64,000 nt of DNA from Dolomedes plantarius (GCA_907164885.2 OU015491.1:114932882-114996881), one strand, 5' to 3'; numbered from the stretch's first letter, positions 49,016 through 59,559 are shown. Numbers and translations: made by a program. Notes: generated by a model from the sequence alone, not told the origin.

Positions 49016-49716
49016 TATATTTCTTTTTCTTTATTTCCCATTGGCTGCGGCCTTACTGTCTTTTCATTCACTCGCACCACCCATTTATTTGGATGAGGGA
49101 CAGGCCATCTTGTTCATAGGTTATATTCCCGGTCCCCCTCATTGCATTGGCCGCATCTTAAATGTTCCGGTTCAGTTTTAATTAATTCTGACGCCTGCCC
49201 GTGTCTGGAATATTTTCTCACTGGACAGTTCCCCGCTTCTCGTCCTTTGACATCAGATTTATAACTGACTCCTTAATTTTCGATGTTTTATGACATCGGT
49301 ATTGTTTCTCTGTACAAAGTCTCTCTCTCTAGCGCCCCGAAGAGTCAGTACCGTATATCTGTGACTGACAGCTTCTGCTGGGTGGTCCCTACCAATTTAG
49401 ATAGCTGTCTAAATATAACGCATATTAACATCCCGCTTATTATATATATTACCGAGTACTATGTTTTTTTTTTATTCTCGGAATAAGTTTTTTTACCATA
49501 AACAAACCAAATCAAAATCTTTGAAACGATCTTTACTCAAATTATTATTACTCTATAGGTCATAATTTAACTGGATGATATTCTTCTGAAATATGCAATA
49601 TTCATCTAATTATTGAATTATTGTTTGTACATAAATCATCTTAGTCAGGTCTTATTGAAATAGTACATTTAAATAGCATAGTTAAATTCTAAAATATTAC
49701 AAATATTGTCTAAATA

Positions 49717-50291
49717 CAGGGTATCTAAACAAGTGTCGGAAAATTATGGCTTATTTTTGCGAAACTACTTATTAGAATTTTGAAAATAAAACAAAATTGA
49801 AAGAACATCTCACCAAGTTTTAATATCAATAGATTTCAAGATTAGGAATGCACGTAAATGGCATCATTGGTTCATTTTTCTTCGTAGAGTGCACTGTTAC
49901 GGGACACGTTTATCTTGATATGCTGGAAAACTTTACTGTTCCACAAATTCCACCGGGTCTCTTGTTCCAACAGGATTTGACTCCATTAGACTCTTTTGCT
50001 TGGTGATTCATTAAATCCGTTTTTGTATAAACAAAATATTGAAACTGTGGGCGAAATGAAGAAGCGTATCTTCCAAGCAATTCCTCTAATAACTAATGAT
50101 ATGCTACGAAACACTTGGAGAGAACTGGATTACTGTTTAGACGTTTGTCGTGTTACGAAAGGTGTACACATCGAAATCTAATGATAGTAAAACTTGGTGA
50201 GATGTTCTTTCTATTTAAATATTTTTTTTCTAATGGGTCGTTCCGTAAAAATAAGCCATAACTTGTGGATACTTTTAGCCCGGACACCCTG
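49717..50291 (+). mobile_element. Mariner-like element, internally deleted
   Basis: 575 bp, TA on both sides (49715-49716 and 50292-50293). The ends are CAGGGTATCTAAACAAGTGTC and, reverse complemented, CAGGGTGTCCGGGCTAAAAGT; both then share TTATGGCTTATTTTT. A further inverted block (AAAGAACATCTCACCAAG and its complement) flanks the coding part, making terminal repeats of about 100 bp with gaps. Confidence 0.88.
49872..50181 (+). pseudogene. Mariner transposase remnant (middle and C-terminal pieces)
   Basis: Frame one reads FFFVECTVTGHVYLDMLENF and then PPGLLFQQD, the motif around the second catalytic Asp. It passes directly into LTPLDSF, the segment around the last catalytic position, so everything between has been removed at a shared GAT. 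A stop, then a frame change, then MKKRIFQAIPLITNDMLRNT and RELDYCLDVCRVTKGVHIEI, the normal mariner-type end, stopping at 50179-50181. The N-terminal DNA-binding region is missing. Confidence 0.85.
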
Positions 50292-50293
50292 TA

Positions 50294-50955
50294 TATTACT
50301 TTCCTCTCATAAGGCAGATATTAAATTAAACCTGTAATCGATGCTTCTTACTTATGCCAGATGATGATAGTAGGGCAATTTAAGAATATGATTTTCCTCC
50401 TTTTTTATTTCTATGAATAAAATACCTTTAAACAAATAGAGTTTCATCATACCTTGCCTCAGCACTTTCTGAGGACGTATTTCTTTTGGGAAAGAAACGT
50501 TTTAAAAAAATGCCTCATGAGATTCGCATAAATGTTTCTTCCGTTTAGCTAAGATCTTCACTTTGAATGCTTAGGAAATTTTTCAAATGGCGTTCCTGAG
50601 GAATCCGATGCAAAAGTTTGGATAACAAATAAAAAGTTTATCTAAACAAGTTCTAAAAAAGTTTATAGAATCCGTGGTGTAATTTCAACATTACCTCAGT
50701 GATGAATTTTTACGTGTTACTACAGTATCATTTCGAGAAAGGTGATAAAGATTTTAAGCTCATAATCCCTTGTCTCCAGGAGGCTTATAGGCAATTGCAT
50801 TTTAATTCCTTTATATAACTATGGAGTTAACGTCAATAACATTAGTTGCATCATTAGGAAGATAAAATAATATAATTATTTTTCAATGCGGCAGGCACTT
50901 GAATTTTCTTGACATCCAACAATCAACACTTCGAAATCTTGTTGGCTATTTTATT
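50294..50955. other. No recognisable feature
   Basis: AT-rich, no supported gene. Confidence 0.5.
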
Positions 50956-50956
50956 A

Positions 50957-51354
50957 CAGAGTGACAATTATTGAGCTATATGAAAACAACTTGATTATCT
51001 TTCGAACCATTGGCGAGATTCAGTGAAAACTTGGCGGTTGAATGCAGAGAATGTTGGGATTTTTTTAAGCATGCGCACTGGTCTTATTTTTGTTCATTTT
51101 TCGTTGAAAATGTCGAAATACAGCGTGTCTGAGCGTATATCCATCGTCAAGGCCTATTATTCGAGCATAAATTATTGCAGAATTTTGCTCTTCGTCTGCG
51201 TCACATCATTGCCAATGATAGCAACCATATCGAACATGTCATAAACTAAATCCGATTATCTGTAGTTACTTTTCAAATTTGAATAAAATTTTTGAACTCA
51301 GTAGTATTTTTTAAAATTTGACTTTTTATTTCATAAAGCTCAATAATTGTCACA
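50957..51354 (+). mobile_element. Mariner-like element, internally deleted
   Basis: About 398 bp. Both ends carry GTGACAATTATTGAGCT (50961 and, inverted, 51353), followed by ATATGAAA/TTATGAAAT. TA lies near both limits, but the outermost 3-4 bases do not match perfectly. A short transposase start and end are fused inside. Confidence 0.75.
51110..51249 (+). pseudogene. Mariner transposase, start fused to end
   Basis: Begins MSKYSVSERISIVKAYYSS, the first helix of the mariner N-terminal HTH (DUF4817-like) domain. After about 20 codons it jumps, with a frame change, to RLRHIIANDSNHIEHVIN, the usual last residues, and stops at 51247-51249. About nine tenths of the gene is missing. Confidence 0.75.
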
Positions 51355-53442
51355 TTATATGGAAGTATATGGAAGCACCATATAAACTTTTTAAGGAAAA
51401 CCGAAAAAAATTGTACGTTTTTTTACCAGTAATTTTTTTCTGTATTTGAATGGCTTATTCAGTTCCTTAAATTGTAAATAAAATTTTCACCTAAAATGTG
51501 CCTTTCTGATATAAAGATTAGAATGAGAACTTAAAACTGTATTCATTGCCTATTTTCCAATATTATGGTATTTTAGAGCGAAAATTTTTAACAAAAATGT
51601 GCCTTACTCATATAAATTACAAGATTAAAATTTTAATATTATATTCATAGTTTTTTTTCAATATATAGGTAGTAATATTGTGAGAAATAAATGCAAAATT
51701 TTAGTTCTTTGAATTCAAATTTAAAGATTTCATACAATATATTTACCTCAATCAGTTTTTTGTAAGTGTGCTGCTTCTAATACACGTTAAGTTAATAGCA
51801 TGAAATAGAAAATATATTATGTTGGTTAATTCCTAATAGTCACAAGCACATACATACATGTATATACACTTTAAAAGTGTGTGTTTGTGTGTGAATACAT
51901 ATGGAAATAGAGGTACATGAATGAATGTAGAATAAATAAATAATTATAAACGAATATCAATGAAATTTTTTAAATATATAAAACTAAAACTATATTTATA
52001 TATTTGTTGTCAATGCAGCACTAAAGAATGCACGAGTATTAAAAGTGTATTAAAATCAAGAATTTGAAGATTAAATAAATTTCCTATATTAAAAAAGAGA
52101 TGAATTTATATCCTTTCTACCATACATTATATAAAGAAAAAAGATAACGTTTTTAAATACTGAATATAGCTATTTATATTTATTTGGTCGAGAAACGTAA
52201 TCAGGTTTGTAACCAGTTTATATATATGAAAGGGAATATGGAATGGTTTCGATGTATTAGAACAGAAAATTTAATTATGAAACTTACAATTTTATAAAAT
52301 AATTGAAACTTATAATTTCATAAAATAATTATAACTTACAATTTCATAAAATATGTAAGAATATATAATTTCAAAACTATTGTAAGTTTTGCATACGTGA
52401 GTATGCCTTAATAAATACAGAATGACAAAGTTTGTTACTTCATTGTGGGATAGATAAACATTTTTTAGACTAAATCTTACAATTATACATTATTTGAATT
52501 GTTATACATTTAACTGTCATACCTATATTCCTAATAAATTATTTATGAATAACTCGAAAAGGGGAAAGTATAATAAGTTGTCCTTAAAATAAAGGTCCTT
52601 TAACAAGTTGACAATGGTGGTCCTTTAACAAGTTGACATGCTTGATAACACAAAAGATGATTATGATAGGGAAGTGGTTTGGGACAAATTCTTCAGCGAA
52701 TTTTTTCATGCAACTAATGCAAAAATATGTAGCGGAAAAAAAATCTCTAGGGCGAAAACATGTTATGACTCTATGTCTACAACATTCTTCATATGATAAA
52801 TTACTAATGTCCTTTCCAAATTTCTTATAACTAGACAGTAATGCTACTTTGAATATAATATGCTTATTAATGGTTATAAGAGATTTTTAAACTGGTTTAA
52901 ATGGTTTATAAGATTGTTTTCTTTTTCTTGTTTTAAAAACACTTGGATTGCAATTCAAAAGCTACTTTAAGTTTTGTGTGGATGTTTAGAGCTGTTGGCT
53001 GCAATCCAGAATGTTAAGACAAAAAGTATATTAAACTATATTTATGATAAGTGATAAACATACATGGACATAATATGACCTTTCTAGAAAGGAATTTCTG
53101 TTTAAGAAACTCTTTTATTTAATAAAACCTAAAAAGATGTAAGAAAGGGCAAACTTAATCAAATGGAATTCAAAAGATTATTAAATTTTGATTTACGGAA
53201 AAAACATGCTTAGAAAATGTTAAGTGCTACAAAAGTTACAAATTATAAATAACTTGTAAGTAATCCAGTATACTAAAAAAACTGATTAAATTTTATGACA
53301 TCATTGAGGAATTCAGTCAAAATCCCTAACTCATATGCAGTTTGGAATATTTCAATTGTCTTTCTTTCTTTATCTACAGTCTAAGCATGAAGAATGAACA
53401 CCTCACAATCCTAGATTTACAATTTTCGATTTTTTCATTATA
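51355..53442. other. No recognised gene; two short tandem repeats
   Basis: AT-rich. 52281-52359 is a 26-bp unit repeated three times (AACTTACAATTTYATAAAAT). 52594-52638 is GGTCCTTTAACAAGTTGACA twice at a 25-bp spacing. Frames here resemble no known protein. Confidence 0.5.
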
Positions 53443-53453
53443 TACAGGGTTGT

Positions 53454-53890
53454 TATAGAGAATCTGTACTCACTTCTACCCAGACTTGGGTGTATATAAT
53501 TTGAAGTGGCACTCTATTTGAATTTTATACAAACGCAGTTTATACATGAAACAATGTTTATTGAATTCGTTGCACATATAATTGGCTTTTACAGCAATAA
53601 GCATACGTACACTTGTACGGAATATAAATACAGCTTTCAAGAACCATATATTTTCTATACTCACGAACAGTAAGTCAAACCAGCAGTACTGCCATGTAAA
53701 CTTCTGGCCCGCTAAGCACTAGCGCAGGATAACACCTTTTCAACCTTAACAACCTCCCCCTTTTTTCTATTAATGACGCTGCGTGGTATTTATACTAAGC
53801 GCGTATGCCGAAATTAGCATATCTAAAGCAGCTTCTTTAATTCACTCAAAAGTTCGATTCTTGTGAATCGAATCTTGTGTATACCTTACA
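53454..53890 (-). repeat. 3' LTR of the gag-only element
   Basis: 437 bp. On the minus strand it starts TGTAAGGTATACACAAG and ends AGATTCTCTATA. Near the start is a strong palindrome, TTCGATTCACAAGAATCGAA. It differs from the 5' LTR by an extra AAAC-type 4-bp unit at about 53531 and two base changes near 53467. Confidence 0.93.
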
Positions 53891-53903
53891 CTGGCCTCCC
53901 TCG
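53891..53903 (-). other. Polypurine tract
   Basis: On the minus strand CGAGGGAGGCCAG directly precedes the 3' LTR and follows a T-rich run, the normal context for plus-strand priming. Confidence 0.75.
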
Positions 53904-54430
53904 AAAAAAAAAATTAGGTAACTGAGGTCTGAACGGCTTCAGTTAACTAATTGAAAACGCGTGCTGGTCTGACTTTTGACATAATGGGTGGCAAAGTCAA
54001 AAAAACCTTCCACACGTTGTGTGGAGGAAAAACGCCACTACCATTTTACAAAACTAACCCCGAAGGGTCCAGGTGACACCATCACACAGTGGATTTGCAG
54101 AGTTGCGGATACTGGGCTGGCCAACTGCGCCCTAAAAAACTTATTTTAGTTAAAATTGTCAACACAATTGCACAGCATGACATTTCTTGACTGTATCTGC
54201 TCTCCCCCAATTTATAATGTAGATGTGTTATTTTTTTGTGAAGTTAGTACATTAGTGGTTAATTGGTATATTGTGCAGTATGTATTTTTTTCCTAGTCAC
54301 TACATGTCCCCTTAAAAAATTTATAAAACAACAGTATGCCGTATTTTTTTTCAGTGGCTCACCCCTTCCCCTCAAAATGTTTACACAGTATATACACTGG
54401 GGAATTTCAAACCAATTTGGTTCGGTTTTA
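53904..54430 (-). other. 3' non-coding part of the gag-only element
   Basis: About 530 bp between the gag stop and the polypurine tract. No open frame of note and no trace of pol motifs on the sense strand. It contains a short palindrome CCACACAACGTGTGG (54009-54024). Confidence 0.6.
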
Positions 54431-56407
54431 TTAAAGGGTGAGAGTTAGAATAAGAAAGTTGATACAAGACTTGTTCCTCATGAATGCAGCAACTTCCTTG
54501 CACCAGTCTGTCCAATCCGTGGGACCTCTCTTGATGGTCGCAGTCCTAGTAAAGGTATTCGTTGACCGTGTGGTCATCCTTCGTGCAGCAGGTCGTAGGT
54601 TCTGATGCGCTGGTCCGGCTTGACGATGGACAGGAGGTCTCTTGGGAGGAGGCCAACCTTGCTGGGCGGCAGAAATCTTCCGTTTCCTGTACTTATGCAA
54701 AGGAACTTTAAAATTGTCATTCTTCCTTTTGATAACCTTGTGTACCTTATCAGCGACGCATTCCTCCTTTGATGGAGTTTTTGTAGTGCACACTTTAGCT
54801 TTCTTCGTACTTTTGCTTGTATCGGTATTAAATTTTAATGCAGATTCTATTTTTTCAACAACCTGACTCTGCTTTTCGTATTTGTGCTTATACGACTTCT
54901 TGTTTACCGCCTTAATTACTTCAGTATTAGCAGTTTTAATGCTGGAACCTGAAGGCGCTTTTTCACGTTTTTTATCCCCCTTAACTTTAGTTTTATCCTC
55001 TTTTGACGAAAAAGTCTCTTTGAAACTTGCGATATCAGAATCGTTATCATTTAAATTCTTTAACACTGGTTCAGTTTTAGGAAGATTAAGCTTTTCGTAC
55101 TGGTGCGTTTTAATGCAACCTGCGTCTATAACTTCCGAAGCATCAGCTAAACTACTTACAGTATAACTCTGTGTCAACTTTTCATCCTGACTCTCAGTAT
55201 GGTTTTCATGTACTTTATTTAAAACCATATTATCAACCTGGCCTACAGCATCCTCATTCGGATGGAAACTTGAAATAATATCATCATTACCTAGCGAGTT
55301 CCTACTATCGTTTAAAGAATTTTTATTGTCGTCAACTAATAAGTATTCACTAACTTCCGTAACGCATACTTCGTCATCTACTAAATTTCCTTCATTAACA
55401 GATGTGTGAATATCATCTAAAATATCAGGTATAGCATCAATAATATCAGGTATAGCATTAATAGAAGTGTCAGATGATTTATTTTCTAAACCACTAGCAT
55501 TAGTATCGGCACTATTTTCAGAAATTTGTACTGGAATTACCTCATCATTCCAGCTAGACTCACTTTCTTTATAAGCCACAAAAATACCCTGACTTTCACT
55601 ATTCTCAAAATAATGATTACTGCTCGGACAAAATAATACATTTGACCAAACAGTTTCAACATGTTGAACCATATCATGTGAATCAACTTGCCAGTGCAAG
55701 TAAGGTGCTTGCATATTATTTTCTTTAAGTGCACTAATTTCATTATAACGCCGTGCGCTTCTATTATTTTGCCTGCGGTACTGCTTACGCTGCTGGTTTG
55801 AAACTCGCGAAAAATTTTGGCGCGGCTGTATAAAACTTCTCGTACCTGAATGACGGTACGGGGTAGCGAAGAAATGCCTATTGTCATGTTTAGCTAAAGC
55901 TTGAAGGAGGGTAACCTTGCTTGTAATTGTTTGATTATCTAAAAAATCTTGAACACTTGGCTTCAAACGTTGGATAACTATTTTTAAGATTACCGCTTCC
56001 GTTACCCCTTCTAAATATTCCTCACACTTGGAAATCTTTTCCGTAGCATAAACTAACGCAGACTGACCTTCACGTTGCCTTAGCGAATAAATTTCCGCTT
56101 CAATTTCACTTTGATTAAAGGTCTTTGGAAAAACACTAAGAAACTGTTGCTTGAATGACAAATAGTCAAAAATCAGATTACTGCTTTGCATGCATGTGTA
56201 CCACTGAAATGCACTACCTCTTAAAGCGGCTAGAGCAATTTTAAGTTTATCCCCCTCTGGGGTGCATTGTTGCTGAAAGTAATGCTCAATTTTCTTTAGG
56301 AATTGGCTTGAGGGGCCGCCATTGAATGTGGCTTCGAATGGCGCAATTTGCTGAACCATAATTACCCGAGGAAAATTTCCAGAAGGATTTTGTTCTACAA
56401 CACTCAT
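54431..56407 (-). CDS. Gag-like protein of the non-autonomous LTR element
   Basis: A 658-residue frame starting at MSVVEQNPSGNF (56407, context AAAATGAG). An open run of 24 codons upstream has an ATG in poorer context. Residues about 24-180 form a retrotransposon Gag (capsid) domain: FLKKIEHYFQQQ, KIALAALRGSAFQWY, FKQQFLSVFP, then YSLRQREGQSALVYATEKIS and VIQRLKPSVQDFL. A short Arg/Gln-rich segment follows (RKQYRRQNNRSARRY), which could bind RNA. There is no CCHC knuckle. Then comes a long acidic Ser/Asn/Asp region with a duplicated PDIIDAIPDI, and a Lys-rich C-terminal third ending with a Pro/Arg stretch (PPPKRPPVHR) and TDWTDWCKEVAAFM. The frame is uninterrupted, unlike its pol-lacking surroundings, so it may have been kept by selection. 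No pol fusion exists. Confidence 0.85.
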   Translation of the reverse strand: MSVVEQNPSGNFPRVIMVQQIAPFEATFNGGPSSQFLKKIEHYFQQQCTPEGDKLKIALAALRGSAFQWYTCMQSSNLIFDYLSFKQQFLSVFPKTFNQSEIEAEIYSLRQREGQSALVYATEKISKCEEYLEGVTEAVILKIVIQRLKPSVQDFLDNQTITSKVTLLQALAKHDNRHFFATPYRHSGTRSFIQPRQNFSRVSNQQRKQYRRQNNRSARRYNEISALKENNMQAPYLHWQVDSHDMVQHVETVWSNVLFCPSSNHYFENSESQGIFVAYKESESSWNDEVIPVQISENSADTNASGLENKSSDTSINAIPDIIDAIPDILDDIHTSVNEGNLVDDEVCVTEVSEYLLVDDNKNSLNDSRNSLGNDDIISSFHPNEDAVGQVDNMVLNKVHENHTESQDEKLTQSYTVSSLADASEVIDAGCIKTHQYEKLNLPKTEPVLKNLNDNDSDIASFKETFSSKEDKTKVKGDKKREKAPSGSSIKTANTEVIKAVNKKSYKHKYEKQSQVVEKIESALKFNTDTSKSTKKAKVCTTKTPSKEECVADKVHKVIKRKNDNFKVPLHKYRKRKISAAQQGWPPPKRPPVHRQAGPAHQNLRPAARRMTTRSTNTFTRTATIKRGPTDWTDWCKEVAAFMRNKSCINFLILTLTL

Positions 56408-56527
56408 TTTTAAATAGTATATAAGTACTTGCAACAATTTTATCAATATAAGTACACAGTACACAGTTTTTAATTTCAATTATGTTGTTCGTTACAAATG
56501 TAACGCTAACTACCAGGGTATATATAT

Positions 56528-56540
56528 CTTTCGGGCGCCA
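56528..56540 (-). other. Primer-binding site of the gag-only element
   Basis: TGGCGCCCGAAAG on the minus strand, one base after the 5' LTR. TGGCGCC is a classic start for sites complementary to a tRNA 3' end, for example lysine-type primers. The exact tRNA is not determined. Confidence 0.8.
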
Positions 56541-56541
56541 G

Positions 56542-56974
56542 TATAGAGAATCTATGCTCACTTCTACCCAGACTTGGGTGTATATAATTTGAAGTGGCAC
56601 TCTATTTGAATTTTATACGCAGTTTATACATGAAACAATGTTTATTGAATTCGTTGCACATATAATTGGCTTTTACAGCAATAAGCATACGTACACTTGT
56701 ACGGAATATAAATACAGCTTTCAAGAACCATATATTTTCTATACTCACGAACAGTAAGTCAAACCAGCAGTACTGCCATGTAAACTTCTGGCCCGCTAAG
56801 CACTAGCGCAGGATAACACCTTTTCAACCTTAACAACCTCCCCCTTTTTTCTATTAATGACGCTGCGTGGTATTTATACTAAGCGCGTATGCCGAAATTA
56901 GCATATCTAAAGCAGCTTCTTTAATTCACTCAAAAGTTCGATTCTTGTGAATCGAATCTTGTGTATACCTTACA
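56542..56974 (-). repeat. 5' LTR of the gag-only element
   Basis: 433 bp, nearly identical to the 3' LTR. No sharp TATA box stood out. TATAAATACCAC (about 56870-56881 on the minus strand) is a candidate. Confidence 0.93.
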
Positions 56975-57526
56975 TTGTTATAATTAAAGTTCCACTTTGA
57001 AATAGTCATAAAAGGAAAACTGCTGGGACAAATGTTATCAAACTTGGCAAAAGTTTAAAGGAGATCATGGGAATTTCTTTTCCGCCAAAAAAAAAAGTTC
57101 AAAAACTCACCACCAGGGGGAAATGGCGCTGTATGCAATATTGTTAACCTAAATAAGGGTCCGAATCTAACTTTACCTTTTGTTATACGGGTTTAATAAT
57201 ATGTATACTCTTAAGAAACATTAACCCAAAAAAATTACCATTTAAAGTGTGCGCATTCCGGAAATCGTTTTCTTACAGATCGCTAATTTGTGAATTTTGA
57301 AGCCGGAATTCGGCCCCATGAAGATTTCATGAAGATATCGGTTTAAAACTTTTTTAATAGTTTCTAAAACGAAATTGTTTGTGGGATTATGCAAAACCGC
57401 AATGGCTTGTAATTGGCTTACGGTAGGAAGAAGAAAATTATTTATGCAGATGCGCTTTACACGTCATTTGATTTTCCAGATAAAAGTGAGCCTATTTGTA
57501 AGAGTTCTCATCGTTACGAATCAACA

Positions 57527-57846
57527 ATGTCTCTAATCATGCAAGACCGTGCTTTTCTCGTTAAATTTTATTATGAATGCGATAGCAATGAACGGCGTGC
57601 TTTGCAAAGGTATCGTTCAGTAAGAGACGACCAGACCTCAACCCCTGTGATTTCTGGCTATAGGATTATCTCAAAAGCACTGTTTATGGTGATAACCTAA
57701 AGAATTTGGCGGAATTGAAAGATGCGATGCCCCGACACGTCCGTAACATTTCTCCTGATATGCTAAGAACCACTGTTGAGAATGCAGTAATGCGATTTAA
57801 CTGGCTTTCGGAAAATGGTGGACGCCACATTGAACATGCTTTGTAA
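57527..57846 (+). pseudogene. Mariner-like transposase, N- and C-terminal pieces fused
   Basis: Starts MSLIMQDRAFLVKFYYECDS and continues RRALQRYRSVR, the first helix-turn-helix of a mariner-type transposase (DUF4817-like). It then jumps, with a change of frame, to RPDLNPCDFWL, the motif carrying the last catalytic aspartate. A stop follows, then DYLKSTVYGDNLKNLAELK and MLRTTVENAVMRFNW with GGRHIEHAL, the normal end. The region with the first two catalytic aspartates is gone. Confidence 0.85.
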
Positions 57847-58084
57847 CACGTTTCAGAAACGATTAAACGCATTTTAAACCAATGTCTTTATGTCTTATTT
57901 CGTTTAACAATATTGCATATAGCGCCATTTCCACCTGGTGATGAGATTTTGAACTTTTTTTTATTGCCGGAAAATAAATTCCCATGACCTCCTTTAAACT
58001 ATTACCAAGTTTGATAACATTTGGTCCAGTAGTTTTCCTGTTATGACCATTTCAAAGTGGAACTTTAATTATAACCACCCTGTA

Positions 58085-58775
58085 TATATTTTTTTAAATT
58101 TATATTTAATAAAATTCTATTTCTGTTTTTAAGATTTTTTTCCAATTTTATGCCAATAGTTTTATTGGTATATTATTTTCAAACTATGATGAATTGTTCT
58201 ATATCTAAAGTGTTTCAAACATAGTTGAATGTGTTTTTTATGCTAAGAAATTTAGAGAGTGACATAAGAAAAATACATAGACAATTTTATAAGAAAAAAT
58301 ATATTTATTGTGATTAACTTTATTAATTGTTGCATGTACAATACTCTAAGAGTTAATTATTTGTGCTCAATACAAACTCACTATAGCATTCTTGCTGGAA
58401 ATAAAATATCAACAATACATTTTAAGTGGCAGCCTAGTATGTTTAGGAAATGAAATAGAGAAAAGAAATTTATCTTATTGTTGTGGCATGCATTTGATTA
58501 ACTTCTAGAGTTCAAAACAGCTTTGAAAGAATTTTATGCAAAATAACATGGACCTGAAAAAAAAGCCAAATACTGCCTAGGGGAGGGAGCATAGTTAAAG
58601 AAGTTCCAGACTGAAAATTTTACTTTTTTATTTACAAATATTTTTTTTCATTTCTCAGATGACTCTTTATAGAAAAATCGATCATCGATATAAAAAAATA
58701 ACTAAACAATTTTGAAAGAAGTAATTTTTGGGAAATTTTCTTTCCTAAACAAATTAAAAACTGAAAATTATAGTA
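58085..58775. other. No recognisable feature
   Basis: AT-rich, no supported gene. Confidence 0.5.
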
Positions 58776-58777
58776 TA

Positions 58778-59557
58778 CAGATAACCCTCCTATAACACTT
58801 TAGATAGGTTCCCAGAAAATGCCGTGTTGTGTGAAACCGTGTGTTTTGAGACCCAGAGATAGTTCAAAGTCAGGGGTTACGTTCAGAAAACTTATTAAAA
58901 ACAAATTTTTTTTTAAATTCCATATAAGCAACTTAATTTTTATTAAAAATATTAATGTATGTATAACACAAAACGAAAAGAAACAAAAAAATATTTTCAT
59001 TTAATGCGACCTTAATTAAATAAATTTCTTCCACATCACTGCTCAGTACAATCAAAGTAGAATGTTTTTTTTCGATAGATCGATATCATCTTCACTTTCA
59101 GAACCTTTTTCTTCATTTAGATTTTTGCACTTTCTATCCTCCTTAAAGAATCTAATTTTGGTTTATTTGCTGTTCTTACAAGGTAATTGTAGATTCACGG
59201 TATGGAGATAGACAATTTTGCAGCTCCCTTTTGAAATTTAGGATTCTTTCAGCGGAAGGGTCTGCATTCAGGAAAAATAATTCAAGATTTTCAGCTAAGC
59301 TTAGGCCTTCTTGTAATATTATAGAGTTATAAATGAATAAATTATAATTTGTTTATACATTTTCATGTAAAGCCACTATAGTTCATTATTCCTTCCTGTC
59401 ATTATTGTAGGGTAATTTAGTTTTTAAATTTGTTAAACAAAAATCATGTTATCTAGTGCTATAGAAGTACAGTGTTGTACAAAGGTTTAAGCAATTTTTT
59501 TTATCGTGTTAGAGCGAAACCGTGTTGTAAGATGTCGTTCTGTAGGAGGGCTACCTG
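58778..59557 (-). mobile_element. Tigger/pogo-type transposon remnant
   Basis: 780 bp flanked by TA (58776-58777 and 59558-59559). The ends are CAGATAACCCTCCTATAAC and, reverse complemented, CAGGTAGCCCTCCTACAGAAC. Both sides then carry a GTGTTGTGTGAAACCGTG / ACAACACGGTTTCGC block. The minus-strand interior encodes the piece of a Tigger-type transposase described in the next entry. Confidence 0.8.
59195..59310 (-). pseudogene. Tigger-type transposase C-terminal segment
   Basis: The minus strand reads LAENLELFFLNADPSAERIL followed by NFKRELQNCLSPYRES. Tigger/CENP-B family transposases have a late segment of the form F...DPxAERxxxxKRxLxxALxPYRE, which this matches. Downstream frames are broken. 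Too short to be a gene. Confidence 0.65.
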
Positions 59558-59559
59558 TA

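Larger units (their letters stand above)
46401..49480. other. Unidentified block of distinct composition
   Basis: Here the plus strand becomes rich in T and G (46.5-47.5 kb) and then in T and C (48.5-49.4 kb), with a higher GC level than either flank. There is no long frame. Words such as GCCTGGGGCCTCC and GGGCCTCGTCGGATC recur in modified form. It contains a duplicated ATAATGGATAATTATGARTG unit (47239 and 47298), an (AT)n tract and a 91-bp tandem array. The limits and identity are unknown. A non-coding part of a large TE is my best guess. Confidence 0.35.
53454..56974 (-). mobile_element. Gag-only LTR retrotransposon (non-autonomous)
   Basis: 3521 bp. The 5' LTR is 56542-56974, the internal part 53891-56541 and the 3' LTR 53454-53890 (minus-strand sense). 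A 4-bp target duplication TTGT lies on both sides (53450-53453 and 56975-56978). The LTRs differ by two substitutions and one 4-bp indel. A primer-binding site follows the 5' LTR and a polypurine tract precedes the 3' LTR. The 2.65-kb interior has one long frame, Gag-like. No protease, reverse transcriptase, RNase H or integrase motif is present in any frame. This organisation matches what has been called TR-GAG in plants. It must borrow pol functions. Confidence 0.93.
53445..58082 (+). mobile_element. Mariner-like element split by an LTR retrotransposon
   Basis: TA at 53443-53444 and 58083-58084. The left end (CAGGGTTGT, continuing at 56979) and the right end (reverse complement CAGGGTGGTTATAATTAAAG) form terminal repeats of about 180 bp. 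Shared landmarks are GTTCCACTTTGAAATRGTCA, AATGTTATCAAACTTGG, TTTAAAGGAG and GGAAATGGCGCT. The LTR element is inserted nine bases inside the left end. Without it the transposon is about 1.1 kb. The transposase remnant is at 57527-57846. Confidence 0.9.

Noticed and set aside
53443..53460. Direct link between the Gypsy element and the gag-only element as autonomous and non-autonomous partners
   Set aside because: Their LTRs (299 versus about 435 bp) and primer-binding sites show no similarity, so this Gypsy copy is not the obvious parent.
54882..55166. Plus-strand frames opposite the gag-only coding sequence
   Set aside because: Antisense shadows of a long minus-strand frame with a recognisable Gag domain.
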